A stretch of 64,000 nt of DNA. Source: Saprospiraceae bacterium. Lineage in GTDB: Bacteria > Bacteroidota > Bacteroidia > Chitinophagales > Saprospiraceae. The notes under the pieces are model-generated. The model saw only the letters and a list, made by a program, of their open reading frames with translations, was not told the origin of the DNA and made no database searches. Of the stretch, positions 24,277-33,075 are shown piece after piece (the first letter of the stretch is position 1; the number at the start of each line of letters is the position of its first letter). Made by a program: the position numbers and the translations under genes. The DNA lies in assembly GCA_019187225.1 (NCBI GenBank), contig JABAQQ010000026.1:124001-188000 (forward strand). Reading direction: 5' to 3'.

Positions 24277-24356
24277 AACTGCAAACGCGGGGGAGGAGCG
24301 GATAAAAAATTTTTCACGAAAATTTTTTTATCCGCTCCTCCCCCGCGTTTGCAGTT
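24277..24356. repeat. Long hairpin with about 33-bp arms
   Basis: AACTGCAAACGCGGGGGAGG AGCGGATAAAAAA on the left pairs with the matching right arm ending CCCGCGTTTGCAGTT; the loop is AT-rich. Comparable in size to the hairpins at 8822 and 14969 but unrelated in sequence. Confidence 0.8.
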
Positions 24357-24362
24357 CCCGCT

Positions 24363-24403
24363 AAAAAAAATCGCCGGAGCGATTGCATCGAATCTTCCGG
24401 CGA
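24363..24403 (-). terminator. Intrinsic terminator (leftward)
   Basis: On the minus strand, TCGCCGGA / TCCGGCGA form an 8-bp stem followed by eight T. It lies about 50 bp after the stop at 24452 and supports real leftward transcription of that small gene. Confidence 0.8.
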
Positions 24404-24451
24404 ATGTTTGAGGAAAAAAGAAATTGAAAGGAAGGGAAAGTGCAGGCAGTG

Positions 24452-24718
24452 TTACAAAATCTCGTTTTTCTCGATCGCACTTCGCACTTTGTCGCGTAAG
24501 GCCTGAGAAGCCTTATGTTTGGGGAGCCTGCTGCTGAGGAAGGCACGGAAGGATTCTTCTTCTGATATGGGCATTTCTTTGGGTGATGGACTTTCGGAAG
24601 GAAGTTGTTCGGGAAAACGGGGAAGGGCGTCGTCATTGCCAAGATCGGCGGCAAATGGTATCCCGGTTCTGACCGTTCCTACAGTGTTGCCATTGTTCTG
24701 ATTGCGAGGACTTTTCAT
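24452..24718 (-). CDS. Small hypothetical protein, possible anti-sigma remnant
   Basis: 88 aa from ATG 24718; a longer frame extends to 24868. The N-terminal part is Asn/Thr/Pro-rich and poorly conserved-looking. The last 35 residues (SFRAFLSSRLPKHKASQALR then DKVRSAIEKNEIL) resemble the C-terminal helix of Bacteroidota zinc-finger anti-sigma factors, but the HxxxCxxC site is absent. It sits downstream of an ECF sigma gene on the same strand, where an anti-sigma gene is usual, and a good terminator follows. Either a diverged anti-sigma partner or a chance frame. Confidence 0.45.
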   Translation of the reverse strand: MKSPRNQNNGNTVGTVRTGIPFAADLGNDDALPRFPEQLPSESPSPKEMPISEEESFRAFLSSRLPKHKASQALRDKVRSAIEKNEIL

Positions 24719-25158
24719 TGTACAGTTTGTTTGCGCCAACGTCTTGCCGCCGGTATTGCTGCCGCCTTCGCTGTCCGCCATGAAGCCGCGCAATCCGCAC
24801 AGTTCTGGCCGGTTGCCGCCCGGCGAGAGCCAACTTACTGATTGCCAATTTGAACTGACGACTTGCATAACGGATCAGGTGTGGGCGGGAACACGTTTGA
24901 AAAAGCCGTGTTGAACCGCGAAAAAACGTTGACCTGTGAAAGACTTTGTTTTAAAAATTGAGTGATGAAAACATAGGAAAAGATTGTTTGCAAAAGCATT
25001 GGTTTGGATTTTTGGATTTTTGGACGTTGAATTGTTTGACGTTGGATATTTGATCTGTTGAATTCTAATTTGTCCAACGTCTAATGTCAAATAGTCCAAT
25101 GTCAAATTCAAAGGGTTTATCACGGGCGGCAAGCCGTACCCCGGATAAACCCTTTGCG
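24719..25158. other. Intergenic, AT-rich with short 'TTGGACGTTG' repeats
   Basis: 25000-25110 holds degenerate copies of TTGGA(C/T)(G/A)TT and TCCAATGTC words on both strands, like the array upstream of mscL (38005-38098). No gene is supported. Confidence 0.5.
25109..25156 (-). terminator. Hairpin directly after the sigma factor gene
   Basis: CAAAGGGTTTATC (25109-25121) pairs perfectly with GATAAACCCTTTG (25144-25156), 13 bp, just 3' of the sigma factor stop. There is no long U-tract, so it is a probable rather than certain terminator. Confidence 0.6.
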
Positions 25159-25779
25159 CTATGCAGCGCCTTCTGCCTGGTCGCTGGCGTCGTCCTGCAC
25201 ATTGTACCCTTGCGCTTCGGCGTATTCCCGGAGTTTCTCTGCCAGTACGTTGCGGGCGCGGTGCAGGCGCGAACGAACGGTACCGATCGGAATTTCCAGG
25301 ATGGCTGCGATTTCCTCGTAGGTAAAATCTTCGAGATCGAGCAACACCACCGAGCGGAAGGAAGGCGACAGGGCATTGATCGCCAGTGTCACCTCGTCGC
25401 CCATGAGTTTGTTGCCCATTTCTTCGTGCAAGCCGAAGTAACGCGGCGCTACCGGATCGTCTTCGTTGTGGTAGACGACAATGTCTTCGTAATCAACTTT
25501 GTACGGGCGGCTTTTTTTGCTGCGGTACTCGTTGATGAAGGCGTTGCGGCAAATCCTGAACAGCCATGCTTTGGCGTTGGTGCCTTCTTCATAGCGGTTC
25601 ACGAAGCGCCATGCTTTCAGGTACACCTCCTGTACGAGGTCGTCGGCATGCGTTGCATCGCCCGTCAGTCGGTAGGCGAACGTAAAGACGGCATCCATGA
25701 GCGGGAAAAATTCCCGCTCGAAGATGCGGTCGTAACGCGCGCGCACCGTTTCGTTGGCCATAATTGTTAATGTTGCCAT
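25159..25779 (-). CDS. ECF RNA polymerase sigma factor (SigR/RpoE-like)
   Basis: 206 aa. Region 2 is clear: FFPLMDAVFTFAYRLTGDA, then HADDLVQEVYLKAWRFV and AKAWLFRICRNAFINEYR. Region 4 is clear: LSPSFRSVVLLDLEDFTYEEIA, then ILEIPIGTVRSRLHRARNVL. A 50-residue insert with Asp/Glu-rich sequence joins them, as is usual in the Bacteroidota SigR-type subgroup. Start ATG 25779, or Met7 (25761). A regular zinc-finger anti-sigma gene is not found downstream; only the small frame at 24452 is in the expected place. Confidence 0.93.
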   Translation of the reverse strand: MATLTIMANETVRARYDRIFEREFFPLMDAVFTFAYRLTGDATHADDLVQEVYLKAWRFVNRYEEGTNAKAWLFRICRNAFINEYRSKKSRPYKVDYEDIVVYHNEDDPVAPRYFGLHEEMGNKLMGDEVTLAINALSPSFRSVVLLDLEDFTYEEIAAILEIPIGTVRSRLHRARNVLAEKLREYAEAQGYNVQDDASDQAEGAA

Positions 25780-26130
25780 TGCTGGTGGTATGGTTTAGTG
25801 AGTCGGAGCTGCAAAGTTCACCGACATTTCGCGTGAACGCAAGGGGGGATTTTAAAAGTTCCGGCGAGGAGGGAAGTTTTTTCGATAAACGACCATTTTT
25901 AAGTAACCGGACATTGGATATCTGACTAAATGATTGGTTTCCAGGGTCTAAAAGTCCAAGGTCCAATGTCAATTTATTTCGTCCGCATACGTATAACTTT
26001 TTGAAATGGAAAATCTTGCCAACTTTGCCACACATCTTTTCTACCCAACATAATAGCTGGCGCAAAGTGGTTTTGAACGTAATCTGCGATCTTAGGTCAG
26101 AATAGCCAAAAACTTAAATAACAATGTATT
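25780..26130. other. Intergenic, divergent, no gene
   Basis: Contains TCCAAGGTCCAATGTC-type words (25907-25975) and the second copy of the 31-bp repeat (26052-26086). Promoters of the flanking divergent genes must be here; none is clear. Confidence 0.5.
26052..26086 (-). repeat. 31-bp repeat, inverted partner of 22644-22674
   Basis: On the minus strand it reads GTTCAAAACCACTTTGCGC followed by CAGCTATT, matching the core of 22644-22674. Confidence 0.65.
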
Positions 26131-27968
26131 ATGCCGGATTTTCTTCGTTTTATACTGTTTGCTTTCATCTTTTTATTCCTTAGTTCCAATCTTTCCGGGC
26201 AGCCTCTTTTTCAAATAAAATCTTCCGATCCATACACCAGCCGTCTGTTGCCGAGGTCGCTGGGCATCTCTTCCACCGGCTTGATCGCCGTGACCGGCGG
26301 GGCCGACAACCGCCGCGCGTTCGCGCAAATGCTGGACGGAAATGGCGCAGGCAGATGGTCGAAAGCCTACGGCCCTACGGATCATACGCATTTTGACGAT
26401 TTTGTCTTCACTCCTTCGGGCAATATCATCGCCCTGATGAATCACCCTTCCGGCGGAGCCGAACGCATCAATATTTATTCGCTGGATACCAACGGCGTTG
26501 TGCTCTGGGAAAAACATGGACAGTGCCCGACATAGAGTACCAGCGATTGGAGGCCATCGAGGCGGTTCCCGGCGGCTATATTGCGGTAGGTTATGCCAAT
26601 GATACCGAATCCAGCGACGGGAAAGGTATTATTCTTAAAATAGACGAATCGGGCACCTTGCTGTGGCACCGGATTATTGAAACAGGCGTGACGCTTTACA
26701 TGTATGATTTTTGTACCGACGAAGCAGGGAATTCGTATCTGCCCGCTCAGGTGTACAACTCGCACAATGTCACGGTATTCAAATTTTCGCCGGACGGAGA
26801 TTTGATATGGGTACGATATTTTGATGCTCCTGACGATGATAATGGGATTCTGCTATTCCCTTCTATAGGTACCAATGGCGACGTCTTGCTGGCTGGCCAG
26901 TATGTCGCTTATGCTGGCTCTACTGCTGAATATTTCGGCTGGGCCGTCAACATTGACCGCGAAACCGGAAATATTCGCTGGTCAAAAAAATACCAGTCCG
27001 TGAACGAATCGGCTCGTTTTAATAAAATAATTCCGCTAAAAAACGGTCATTGGCTGGTGAGTATGTCTAACCCGGGACCCGATTCCACCTGTGTTTTTAA
27101 AGCGCATTTGCTTGAATTGGATGCCACCGGGCAAGTATTGTGGGCAAAAAAATATGCTGCCCGAACGATATTTGATTTTGTGGATTTGCCGGGCGGGCAA
27201 CTTCTGTTGCTGGCAAGTTGGCCCGACAACGACCGCACGGCAATGGCCATCATGAAAACCGACGCGCAGGGTTTTTTCCCTGGCTGTTGTTCGCCGGACT
27301 CGGTGGAGGTTTCCGTTGCGGATGCCAATGTGCTGCAAAGCAATGGAACCATTGACATCAGCCAATCCCTGCAACTATGGGCACAGGGTATTTATGAATA
27401 CGATTACAACCTGGAGATCAGCCCGCTTTGCGATAAAAAGGCTGAGTTTGAATTGCCTGCTCCATCCATTTGCGCAGGTGCTTATCTCGCCGGTTTGAAC
27501 GTAAAAAAACACATAGAATGTGCGGATTATCGGTGGACCATTGAAGGGGGCATTCCCGCGGAGAGCCATTTTTTATACCTCGATTCCGTTCAGTTTTGCG
27601 TTCCCGGCTCTTACAACATCACCCTTCAGATAGACCCTGAAAAGTGCAACGAAAGCCAAACGGAAGTCCTGGAAGTTAAAAATTGCGGTTTTTTCGAACC
27701 CAACGCTTTTACGCCCAATGGCGACGACGTCAACGATTTGTTCCGGCTGCCCGTTTGCTCCGATGTGGAAGACTATTCTTTTTATGTGTACAACCGCTGG
27801 GGTGAACCGGTTTTTCACTCCACTATACCCAATGCTGCCTGGGACGGCACCCACAACGGACAACCCCTTGCGTCGGATGTGTATGTCTGGCGGATGCAAT
27901 ACCGGGCGGTTGAAAACGGGCAGGAGGCACCGGTGAAACGGAAAGGGGAGGTGGCGTTGTTGCGGTGA
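26131..27968 (+). pseudogene. Secreted type IX (type B sorting domain) protein gene, split by a frameshift
   Basis: 26131-26535 starts with a signal peptide (FILFAFIFLFLSSNLSGQ) and runs to NGVVLWEKHGQCPT. The continuation is in the next frame from 26523 (PDIEYQRLEAIEAVPGGYIAVG) to 27968. Repeats such as GGYIAVGYAND, ILLAGQ and GHWLVSMSN are beta-propeller-like (Kelch/PQQ-type). The last about 85 residues are a gliding-motility-associated C-terminal domain: FEPNAFTPNGDDVNDLF, FYVYNRWGEPVF, WDGTHNGQPL. That domain is a type B signal for type IX secretion. One missing base in the run GGGAAAAACATGG (26505-26517) would restore a single frame, so it is a true indel, a sequencing error, or a slippage site. 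Apart from the shift the gene looks intact. Confidence 0.85.
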
Positions 27969-27999
27969 AGATACTAAATGAAGTGAAGTGCCTCATTGC

Positions 28000-28989
28000 T
28001 TAGGAGTGCGTAACCTTCGGCTCTAGTTGACCTGCTTGCTCGATCCAACTTTCTACTTCATTCAAATGCGGCGCTCGACCAGCGTAATTGTCTTGAGCGT
28101 TGATTTCAATGAGTCTGGCGTGGAGACTTGCTGCATTCCGGGTGCGAAGTTCTTTCATCGTGTTTACGCCGGCTTTTTCAAGCAGATCGGAGAATTCTGC
28201 CTCGATGCCCTTAATACGGAATAGATCGGCCATATTGACCCAGCGGAGGATGTGTGCCTCGCTAATTCCGGTTTTGACGGCAATCTCTTGGCGACCTTTT
28301 TTAGATGCGCCTAGTTCAAGTAGTTCTTCTACACTACTGATTCCAAGTTTGTCTTGAAGTATCGTAGCATAGGAAGGTCCGATACCTTCGATGTCTATCA
28401 ATTTTGTGGATTTCTTTGTGTACTGGGCAACATTTGTGTCGCTATCAGCTACCTGGCTTGATAGTTCAGGGGTGTGCGGATAAACGTGAATCTTTTTTTG
28501 AGCAGCGGATTTTTCCAAAAAGTGTTGAATTTTGGGTAGATTCAAACAGAGTTCTGCTTCAAAAAAACTCTCTGCAGTTGGAAGATATTCTTTTGATAAT
28601 TCAGCCACCTTTTTGCTTTCTACCTTGTTGAGTTTCATATCACCATTCATGTTCACGATTCGAACAGTGGCCGGGTTGTTCAACCAAAGCAGGTCTTCGT
28701 TGGTCAGTTTTCCTTCCAAATAAAGTTGCAAAGCACGATGCGAAACGGGATACAGCAACCAGCGATGAAAACCCTCTTGGACATCCACCCAATGCAGTAA
28801 AAAAAGGTCGCCGGAGGTTTTTTCTTCGAACAAAGAAATCAACGCGCCTTCGAACCATTCGAGGTCGCCGATGCGTTCGAAGATTTCATTGCCAATTTTA
28901 AAAGTGCCGATGGAGCGTTCCATATCATTGCTTGATAATGGGTTCGATGTTTTCGATTTTTTGCTGAAAATCGCATCCAATATACTCAT
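28000..28989 (-). CDS. DUF4332 protein with an extra N-terminal domain
   Basis: 329 aa. Residues from about 194 to the end form a DUF4332 helix-hairpin-helix-type domain: LIDIEGIGPSYATILQDKLG, then VEELLELGASKKGRQEIA, ILRWVNMADLFRIKGIE, LRTRNAASLHARL and EVESWIEQAGQLEPKVTH. It is about 75-80% identical by eye to the stand-alone DUF4332 protein at 61986. The N-terminal 190 residues (IGTFKIGNEIFERIGDLEWF, LLHWVDVQEGFHRWLLYPVS) form a separate domain that I do not recognise. Its start lies within the 3' end of the next gene (65-bp overlap), so the two are translated from one message. Confidence 0.8.
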   Translation of the reverse strand: MSILDAIFSKKSKTSNPLSSNDMERSIGTFKIGNEIFERIGDLEWFEGALISLFEEKTSGDLFLLHWVDVQEGFHRWLLYPVSHRALQLYLEGKLTNEDLLWLNNPATVRIVNMNGDMKLNKVESKKVAELSKEYLPTAESFFEAELCLNLPKIQHFLEKSAAQKKIHVYPHTPELSSQVADSDTNVAQYTKKSTKLIDIEGIGPSYATILQDKLGISSVEELLELGASKKGRQEIAVKTGISEAHILRWVNMADLFRIKGIEAEFSDLLEKAGVNTMKELRTRNAASLHARLIEINAQDNYAGRAPHLNEVESWIEQAGQLEPKVTHS

Positions 28990-29356
28990 GAAATGTGAAA
29001 TGCCCGGAATTAGTTTCTTTAGGCACTATAAATGCTCCATCTTCCGGTGAAATGGAGATAGTCGCAATATGTTCCCCTACAGTTTTTGCGAAAGAAGGTG
29101 ACTTGGCAGATATTTTCTGGAAAGTTAGTCTCGCTTTATTCTTTTCTGTGAAGAACGAAAGTCCCAGCGCTTTACATCGGGTATCATCATCTTCAAATTT
29201 TCGGGAGGGATATATTAACTGAACTGGTTTAAAATTGTCAGGGTGATTTTGGGCATGAACAAACCGGAACGCTGTTACTGAAATTTCACGGTAACCAGAA
29301 GGAGGGCAGTTTGGAACCAGGTCGAGCAAAGATTGATATTTGAAAACAGGTTTCAT
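28925..29356 (-). CDS. Hypothetical protein, operon partner of the DUF4332 fusion
   Basis: 143 aa, soluble, no recognised domain. Begins MKPVFKYQSLLDLVPNCPPS; contains VTAFRFVHAQNHPDNFKPVQ, CKALGLSFFTEKNKARLTFQ and a repeated aromatic/Gly pattern near HFTFHEYIGCDFQQKIE. It overlaps the start of the DUF4332 gene by 65 bp and has a TATCTTTG box on the minus strand 29 bp upstream. The two-gene unit with tight overlap suggests the products act together (a toxin/immunity or effector pair cannot be excluded). Confidence 0.65.
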   Translation of the reverse strand: MKPVFKYQSLLDLVPNCPPSGYREISVTAFRFVHAQNHPDNFKPVQLIYPSRKFEDDDTRCKALGLSFFTEKNKARLTFQKISAKSPSFAKTVGEHIATISISPEDGAFIVPKETNSGHFTFHEYIGCDFQQKIENIEPIIKQ

Positions 29357-29384
29357 CCAGTTTATTAAAGTCTAAAAATTTTTA

Positions 29385-29392
29385 CAAAGATA
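29385..29392 (-). promoter_or_regulatory. Bacteroidota -7 box for the leftward operon
   Basis: TATCTTTG on the minus strand, 29 bp upstream of the ATG at 29356. It is only 17 bp from the divergent box for fumC, so the two promoters overlap. Confidence 0.6.
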
Positions 29393-29409
29393 AGGGATTC
29401 GACAAATTT

Positions 29410-29417
29410 TACCTTTG
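29410..29417 (+). promoter_or_regulatory. Bacteroidota -7 box for fumC
   Basis: TACCTTTG, exact TAnnTTTG, 44 bp upstream of the fumC ATG at 29462. Confidence 0.65.
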
Positions 29418-29461
29418 CCCCATCCGCATCACCAAATCCACAACTCAACAAATCCACATCA

Positions 29462-30856
29462 ATGGACTATCGCATCGAAAAAGACACCATGGGCAAAGTG
29501 CAGGTGCCTGCCCACGTCTATTGGGGCGCGCAGACGCAGCGCTCCATCGAGAATTTTAAAATCGCCCGCGACACCAACCGCATGCCCATCGAGATCATCC
29601 GGGCGTTCGCTTACCTGAAAAAAGCCGCCGCGCTCACCAACCTCGAAGCGGGGGTGTTGCCGAAAGAAAAATGCGATCTCATCGGCCGTGTATGCGACGA
29701 GATTCTGGAGGGGAAATTAGACGACCAGTTCCCGCTCGTGGTGTGGCAAACCGGCTCCGGCACCCAAAGCAACATGAACGCCAACGAGGTGATCGCTTAC
29801 CGCGCCCACGTGCTCAACGGCGGCCAACTCACCGACGAACAAAAATTTGTGCACCCCAACGACGACGTGAACAAGTCGCAATCCTCGAACGACACCTTTC
29901 CTACGGCCATGCACATCGCGGCCTATAAAATGCTCGTGGAAGTGACGATCCCGGGTATCGAAAAACTGCGCGACACGCTGAAAGCCAAATCCGAAGCTTT
30001 TATGGACGTGGTGAAAATCGGTCGCACGCACTTCATGGACGCCACGCCGCTCACGCTGGGACAGGAGTTTTCGGGCTACGTGGCCCAACTCGACCACGGC
30101 CTGCGGGCCATCCGCAATACGCTGCCACATCTGAGCGAGCTCGCGCTCGGCGGAACGGCAGTCGGCACAGGCATCAACACCCCGAAAGGATATTCCGAAA
30201 ATGTTGCCCGGCACATCGCAGCGTTGACGGGTTTGCCCTTTGTGACCGCTCCCAACAAATTCGAAGCCCTCGCCGCGCACGACGGCATTGTGGAGGCCCA
30301 CGGCGCCCTGAAAACCATCGCCGTCAGCCTGATGAAAATCGCCAACGACGTGCGGATGTTGTCTTCAGGCCCGCGTTCGGGTATCGGGGAGATATTTATC
30401 CCCGACAACGAACCCGGCTCCAGTATCATGCCGGGCAAAGTGAACCCGACCCAATGCGAGGCACTGACGATGGTGGCCGCCCAGGTCATGGGCAACGACG
30501 TAGCCATCAGCATCGGCGGTTCCAACGGCCACTTCGAACTCAACGTATTCAAGCCGGTGATGATCTACAACTTCCTGCACTCTGCGCGGCTCATCGGCGA
30601 AGCCTGCGTGTCGTTCAACGACAAATGCGCGGGCGGTATCGAGCCAATACGCGAGAATATCGCGAAACACGTGAACAACTCGCTGATGCTGGTGACGGCA
30701 TTGAACACGAAAATCGGATATTACAAAGCCGCTGAAATCGCGCAAAAAGCGCATAAAGAAGGCCTTACCCTAAAAGAATCGGCGCTGGCGCTGGGCTATC
30801 TCACGGCCGAAGAGTTCGATCAATGGGTAAAGCCTGAGGATATGGTGGGAAGGTGA
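29462..30856 (+). CDS. fumC: Fumarate hydratase, class II
   Basis: 464 aa, the usual length. Catalyses the reversible hydration of fumarate to malate in the TCA cycle, as a cytoplasmic tetramer. The superfamily signature is [15 protein letters not shown] (about residues 319-333); other fumarase C motifs are [55 protein letters not shown] and the [15 protein letters not shown] loop. It is a single-gene unit with its own promoter box at 29410. No loss of catalytic residues was noted. Confidence 0.97.
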   Translation: MDYRIEKDTMGKVQVPAHVYWGAQTQRSIENFKIARDTNRMPIEIIRAFAYLKKAAALTNLEAGVLPKEKCDLIGRVCDEILEGKLDDQFPLVVWQTGSGTQSNMNANEVIAYRAHVLNGGQLTDEQKFVHPNDDVNKSQSSNDTFPTAMHIAAYKMLVEVTIPGIEKLRDTLKAKSEAFMDVVKIGRTHFMDATPLTLGQEFSGYVAQLDHGLRAIRNTLPHLSELALGGTAVGTGINTPKGYSENVARHIAALTGLPFVTAPNKFEALAAHDGIVEAHGALKTIAVSLMKIANDVRMLSSGPRSGIGEIFIPDNEPGSSIMPGKVNPTQCEALTMVAAQVMGNDVAISIGGSNGHFELNVFKPVMIYNFLHSARLIGEACVSFNDKCAGGIEPIRENIAKHVNNSLMLVTALNTKIGYYKAAEIAQKAHKEGLTLKESALALGYLTAEEFDQWVKPEDMVGR

Positions 30857-30906
30857 AGTGACACGAGAGGCGAAAATATCTCATGCTTAGAATTAACACC
30901 GTTCCT

Positions 30907-31122
30907 ATGAAGTATTTCCTCCACTTACTTCTTGTTTGCTTGTTTTACACAAACAATCTGAAAGGCCAGTACCCACACCAATTATCGTTTGACTCGTTGG
31001 AGCCAACCGTTCTCTTAAAATCGCTTTTCACTTCGTCGGTAGTGATAAAGAATAAGTCTGGCAGGTTGATGGCGCAGTGGAAACCGAGCTTTGCGGGAAT
31101 CTTTGTTGAAGAGAAAAAATGA
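30907..31122 (+). CDS. Short secreted peptide (hypothetical)
   Basis: 71 aa from ATG 30907 (an upstream ATG at 30883 would add eight residues). A good signal peptide opens it (KYFLHLLLVCLFYTNNLKGQ). The mature 50 residues (YPHQLSFDSLEPTVLLKSLF to FAGIFVEEKK) match nothing I know. It could be the remaining start of a longer, decayed gene. Low confidence. Confidence 0.4.
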   Translation: MKYFLHLLLVCLFYTNNLKGQYPHQLSFDSLEPTVLLKSLFTSSVVIKNKSGRLMAQWKPSFAGIFVEEKK

Positions 31123-31169
31123 GTGTTTGGGGTGACACCTCATCTACTGCTTAATTACTCCCGTCAATC

Positions 31170-32087
31170 GTGCAAATTGAAAAAATCCACACCTGTACCG
31201 GCCATCGCGCGGCCGTTTATGCCCTCGCCACCGGCAAAGATGAACGGCATTTCCTCTCTGCCGGCGGCGACGGTTGGGTGGTGGAGTGGAACCTCGACGA
31301 CCCGGAAACGGGGCAACTGGTAGCATCGGTCGAGACGCAGGTTTTTTCGCTTTGTGCCCTCGATGCCAATCGTTTGGTGGCGGGCAACATGAACGGCGGC
31401 GTGCATTGGATTGACAGGAACGATCCGGAGAAGACACGCAATATCCGGCATCACAATAAGGGTGTTTACCATATATTGGACACGGGTAAGTGGGTATTCA
31501 CTGCTGGCGGCGACGGCATCCTTACCCGCTGGAACCGCGAGTCTGGCAGCAGCGTGGAGAGTTTTCAATTGTCCAACCAGGCGTTGCGGGCGATTGCTTT
31601 TTCCTATAAAAGAAAAGAACTGGCCGTCGGCGCAAGCGACAATTCGATTTACTTCCTCGATGTGGAAACACTTGAACTGAAAGGCATTTTGAAAGACGCG
31701 CATGCCAATTCCATTTTCACAGTTGTTTATTCCCCTGACAGCCAATACCTTTTGAGTGGGGGACGCGATGCCCTGCTGAAAGTATGGGAGTTGGAAAATC
31801 CGCAATCCGAGATCCCTTATCTTTCTCCGCTTTCTCCCGAACATCCCGCGCATTTATTCACTGTCAACCACATCGTTTTTTCCTCCGACGGCCGGCTCTT
31901 CGCCACCGCCAGCCGCGACAAAACGCTGAAGATATGGGATGCACACACCTTCCGACTGCTAAAAGTGATAGATACGATCCGCTACGGCGGGCATATCAAT
32001 TCGGTGAACCGGTTGCTGTGGCTGCCCGGTTGCTTAGTGTCGTGCAGTGATGACCGGACGATGATGTTGTGGCGTGTGGTTAATTGA
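31170..32087 (+). CDS. WD40-repeat protein
   Basis: 305 aa starting at GTG 31170. Seven WD40-type repeats cover the whole protein, e.g. GHRAAVYALATGKDERHFLS with GGDGWVVEWNLDD, then HANSIFTVVYSPDSQYLLSG with GRDALLKVWELEN, FSSDGRLFATASRDKTLKIW and VSCSDDRTMMLWRVV. No signal peptide or membrane segment, so probably a cytoplasmic scaffold. The stop overlaps the end of the gpmI remnant on the other strand by 8 bp. Confidence 0.88.
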   Translation: MQIEKIHTCTGHRAAVYALATGKDERHFLSAGGDGWVVEWNLDDPETGQLVASVETQVFSLCALDANRLVAGNMNGGVHWIDRNDPEKTRNIRHHNKGVYHILDTGKWVFTAGGDGILTRWNRESGSSVESFQLSNQALRAIAFSYKRKELAVGASDNSIYFLDVETLELKGILKDAHANSIFTVVYSPDSQYLLSGGRDALLKVWELENPQSEIPYLSPLSPEHPAHLFTVNHIVFSSDGRLFATASRDKTLKIWDAHTFRLLKVIDTIRYGGHINSVNRLLWLPGCLVSCSDDRTMMLWRVVN

Positions 32088-32340
32088 TCAAACTCCCCCC
32101 CGTCATCTCCTTACCCTTTTCCATCCCCATCAGCGCCAGCAAAGTCGGCGCGACATCTGCCAGTCGCCCATTCTTAAGTTTTTCATTTTCAGTGAGGCGG
32201 CGGCTGACGAGAATGCAAGGCACGGGATTTTTCGTGTGTGCGGTGTTGGGCGTCCAGTCTTCGTTGATCATGTAGCCCGAATTGTCGTGGTTGGCAATGA
32301 TGAAGCAGGAATAATCGTGCTTGAGCGCGAGTGGGATGAT
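32080..32340 (-). pseudogene. Duplicated 3' end of gpmI (fragment)
   Basis: About 87 codons that match the last part of gpmI: PLALKHDYSCFIIANHDNSG then YMINEDWTPNTAHTKNPVPC, then LKNGRLADVAPTLLALMGME. The parent (33076-33340) reads PLALEHDYSCLIIADHGNSD in the first part. Several substitutions, including loss of the conserved ADHG motif, show it is not selected as a phosphomutase. It abuts the antitoxin stop, so the toxin-antitoxin pair is bracketed by direct copies of the gpmI tail. Confidence 0.85.
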
Positions 32341-32342
32341 TT

Positions 32343-32678
32343 TTACGCCATTTCCAAGTCAGTATCAAGCATTTGCACCTGAAAATGTACTTTTGCCTGA
32401 AGCGCATTGAACACGCGCAGGACGGTTTCAATCGTCACGTTGCTGGCGTTGCGTTCCAATTTTGAGATTTGGGCTTTTTGCACGCCTATCAATTGTCCTA
32501 ATTGCTCCTGCGTCAGGTTGCGTTCCTGTCGGGCGGTTTTTATCATCTCGCCCAAGAGTTCCAGGTTGAGTTCAAACTCATAATTATCTCTTTGGGGAGT
32601 GCCTTTTGCACCAATCATCTCATCTTTGATCTGATCGAGGGTATAAACTTTCAAGGGTTGTTTTTCCATAAATGTCAT
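32343..32678 (-). CDS. XRE-family antitoxin (HigA-like)
   Basis: 111 aa from ATG 32678. A helix-turn-helix of the Cro/C1 type lies in the centre: LLGEMIKTARQERNLTQEQL with GQLIGVQKAQISKLERNASN, followed by VTIETVLRVFNALQAKVHF. The N-terminal part has ELNLELL. Its start is one base after the toxin stop, the toxin-first order typical of HigBA. It should bind DNA and autoregulate the pair. Upstream in-frame starts exist (32693) but would overlap the toxin. Confidence 0.85.
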   Translation of the reverse strand: MTFMEKQPLKVYTLDQIKDEMIGAKGTPQRDNYEFELNLELLGEMIKTARQERNLTQEQLGQLIGVQKAQISKLERNASNVTIETVLRVFNALQAKVHFQVQMLDTDLEMA

Positions 32679-32679
32679 T

Positions 32680-33015
32680 TTATTTTTGCTCAAAATATTG
32701 CCGGCGAAGCTGCTCGGCCTTCAACACTTCTTTTTCAGGCACTTTGTCCGTTTTTTTGGCAAATCCGTGCGTTGCCACCACGAGCGTCCGTTGCTTATCG
32801 GTCTTGTCCCAAAAAGCGAGCAACCGATGTTGCAAGCCATTATACAGCGTCCGGAATTCCCAAATTTCTCCGGCGAGCTTTTTAAACAACTTGGGGTCAT
32901 TCAAAACTTTTGCCTTGTCAATGTTGAAGATGATTTTCTCTCTTGTTTTTTGGTTAAGTCCCAAGAGATATTCCCGTGCTTCACCCAGAAAAAGAACTTC
33001 AAATTTTTCATTCAT
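32680..33015 (-). CDS. RelE/ParE-type toxin (HigB-like, Gp49 family)
   Basis: 111 aa from ATG 33015. Motifs of the phage-derived Gp49/HigB group: VLFLGEAREYLLGLNQKTREKI, LAGEIWEFRTLYNGLQHRLL, then AFWDKTDKQRTLVVATHGFAKK and the terminal DKVPEKEVLKAEQLR. These mRNA-cleaving toxins act on ribosome-bound message and are neutralised by the neighbouring HTH antitoxin. Start chosen as MNEKFEVLF; an ATG at 33069 would add a run with no family similarity. Confidence 0.85.
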   Translation of the reverse strand: MNEKFEVLFLGEAREYLLGLNQKTREKIIFNIDKAKVLNDPKLFKKLAGEIWEFRTLYNGLQHRLLAFWDKTDKQRTLVVATHGFAKKTDKVPEKEVLKAEQLRRQYFEQK

Positions 33016-33075
33016 CAGGTGGGATTTTGCAATGGCAAAGATAAAGAAAGTTTCGTTATATGGAAACAAAAAAAA

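Larger units (their letters stand above)
23798..24451. other. Intergenic with two hairpins and a terminator
   Basis: Holds a 12-bp stem hairpin (24182-24229), a perfect 30-bp-class hairpin (24277-24356) and the minus-strand terminator at 24363-24403. An open frame at 23871-24143 (minus) has random composition and is not called. Confidence 0.6.
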
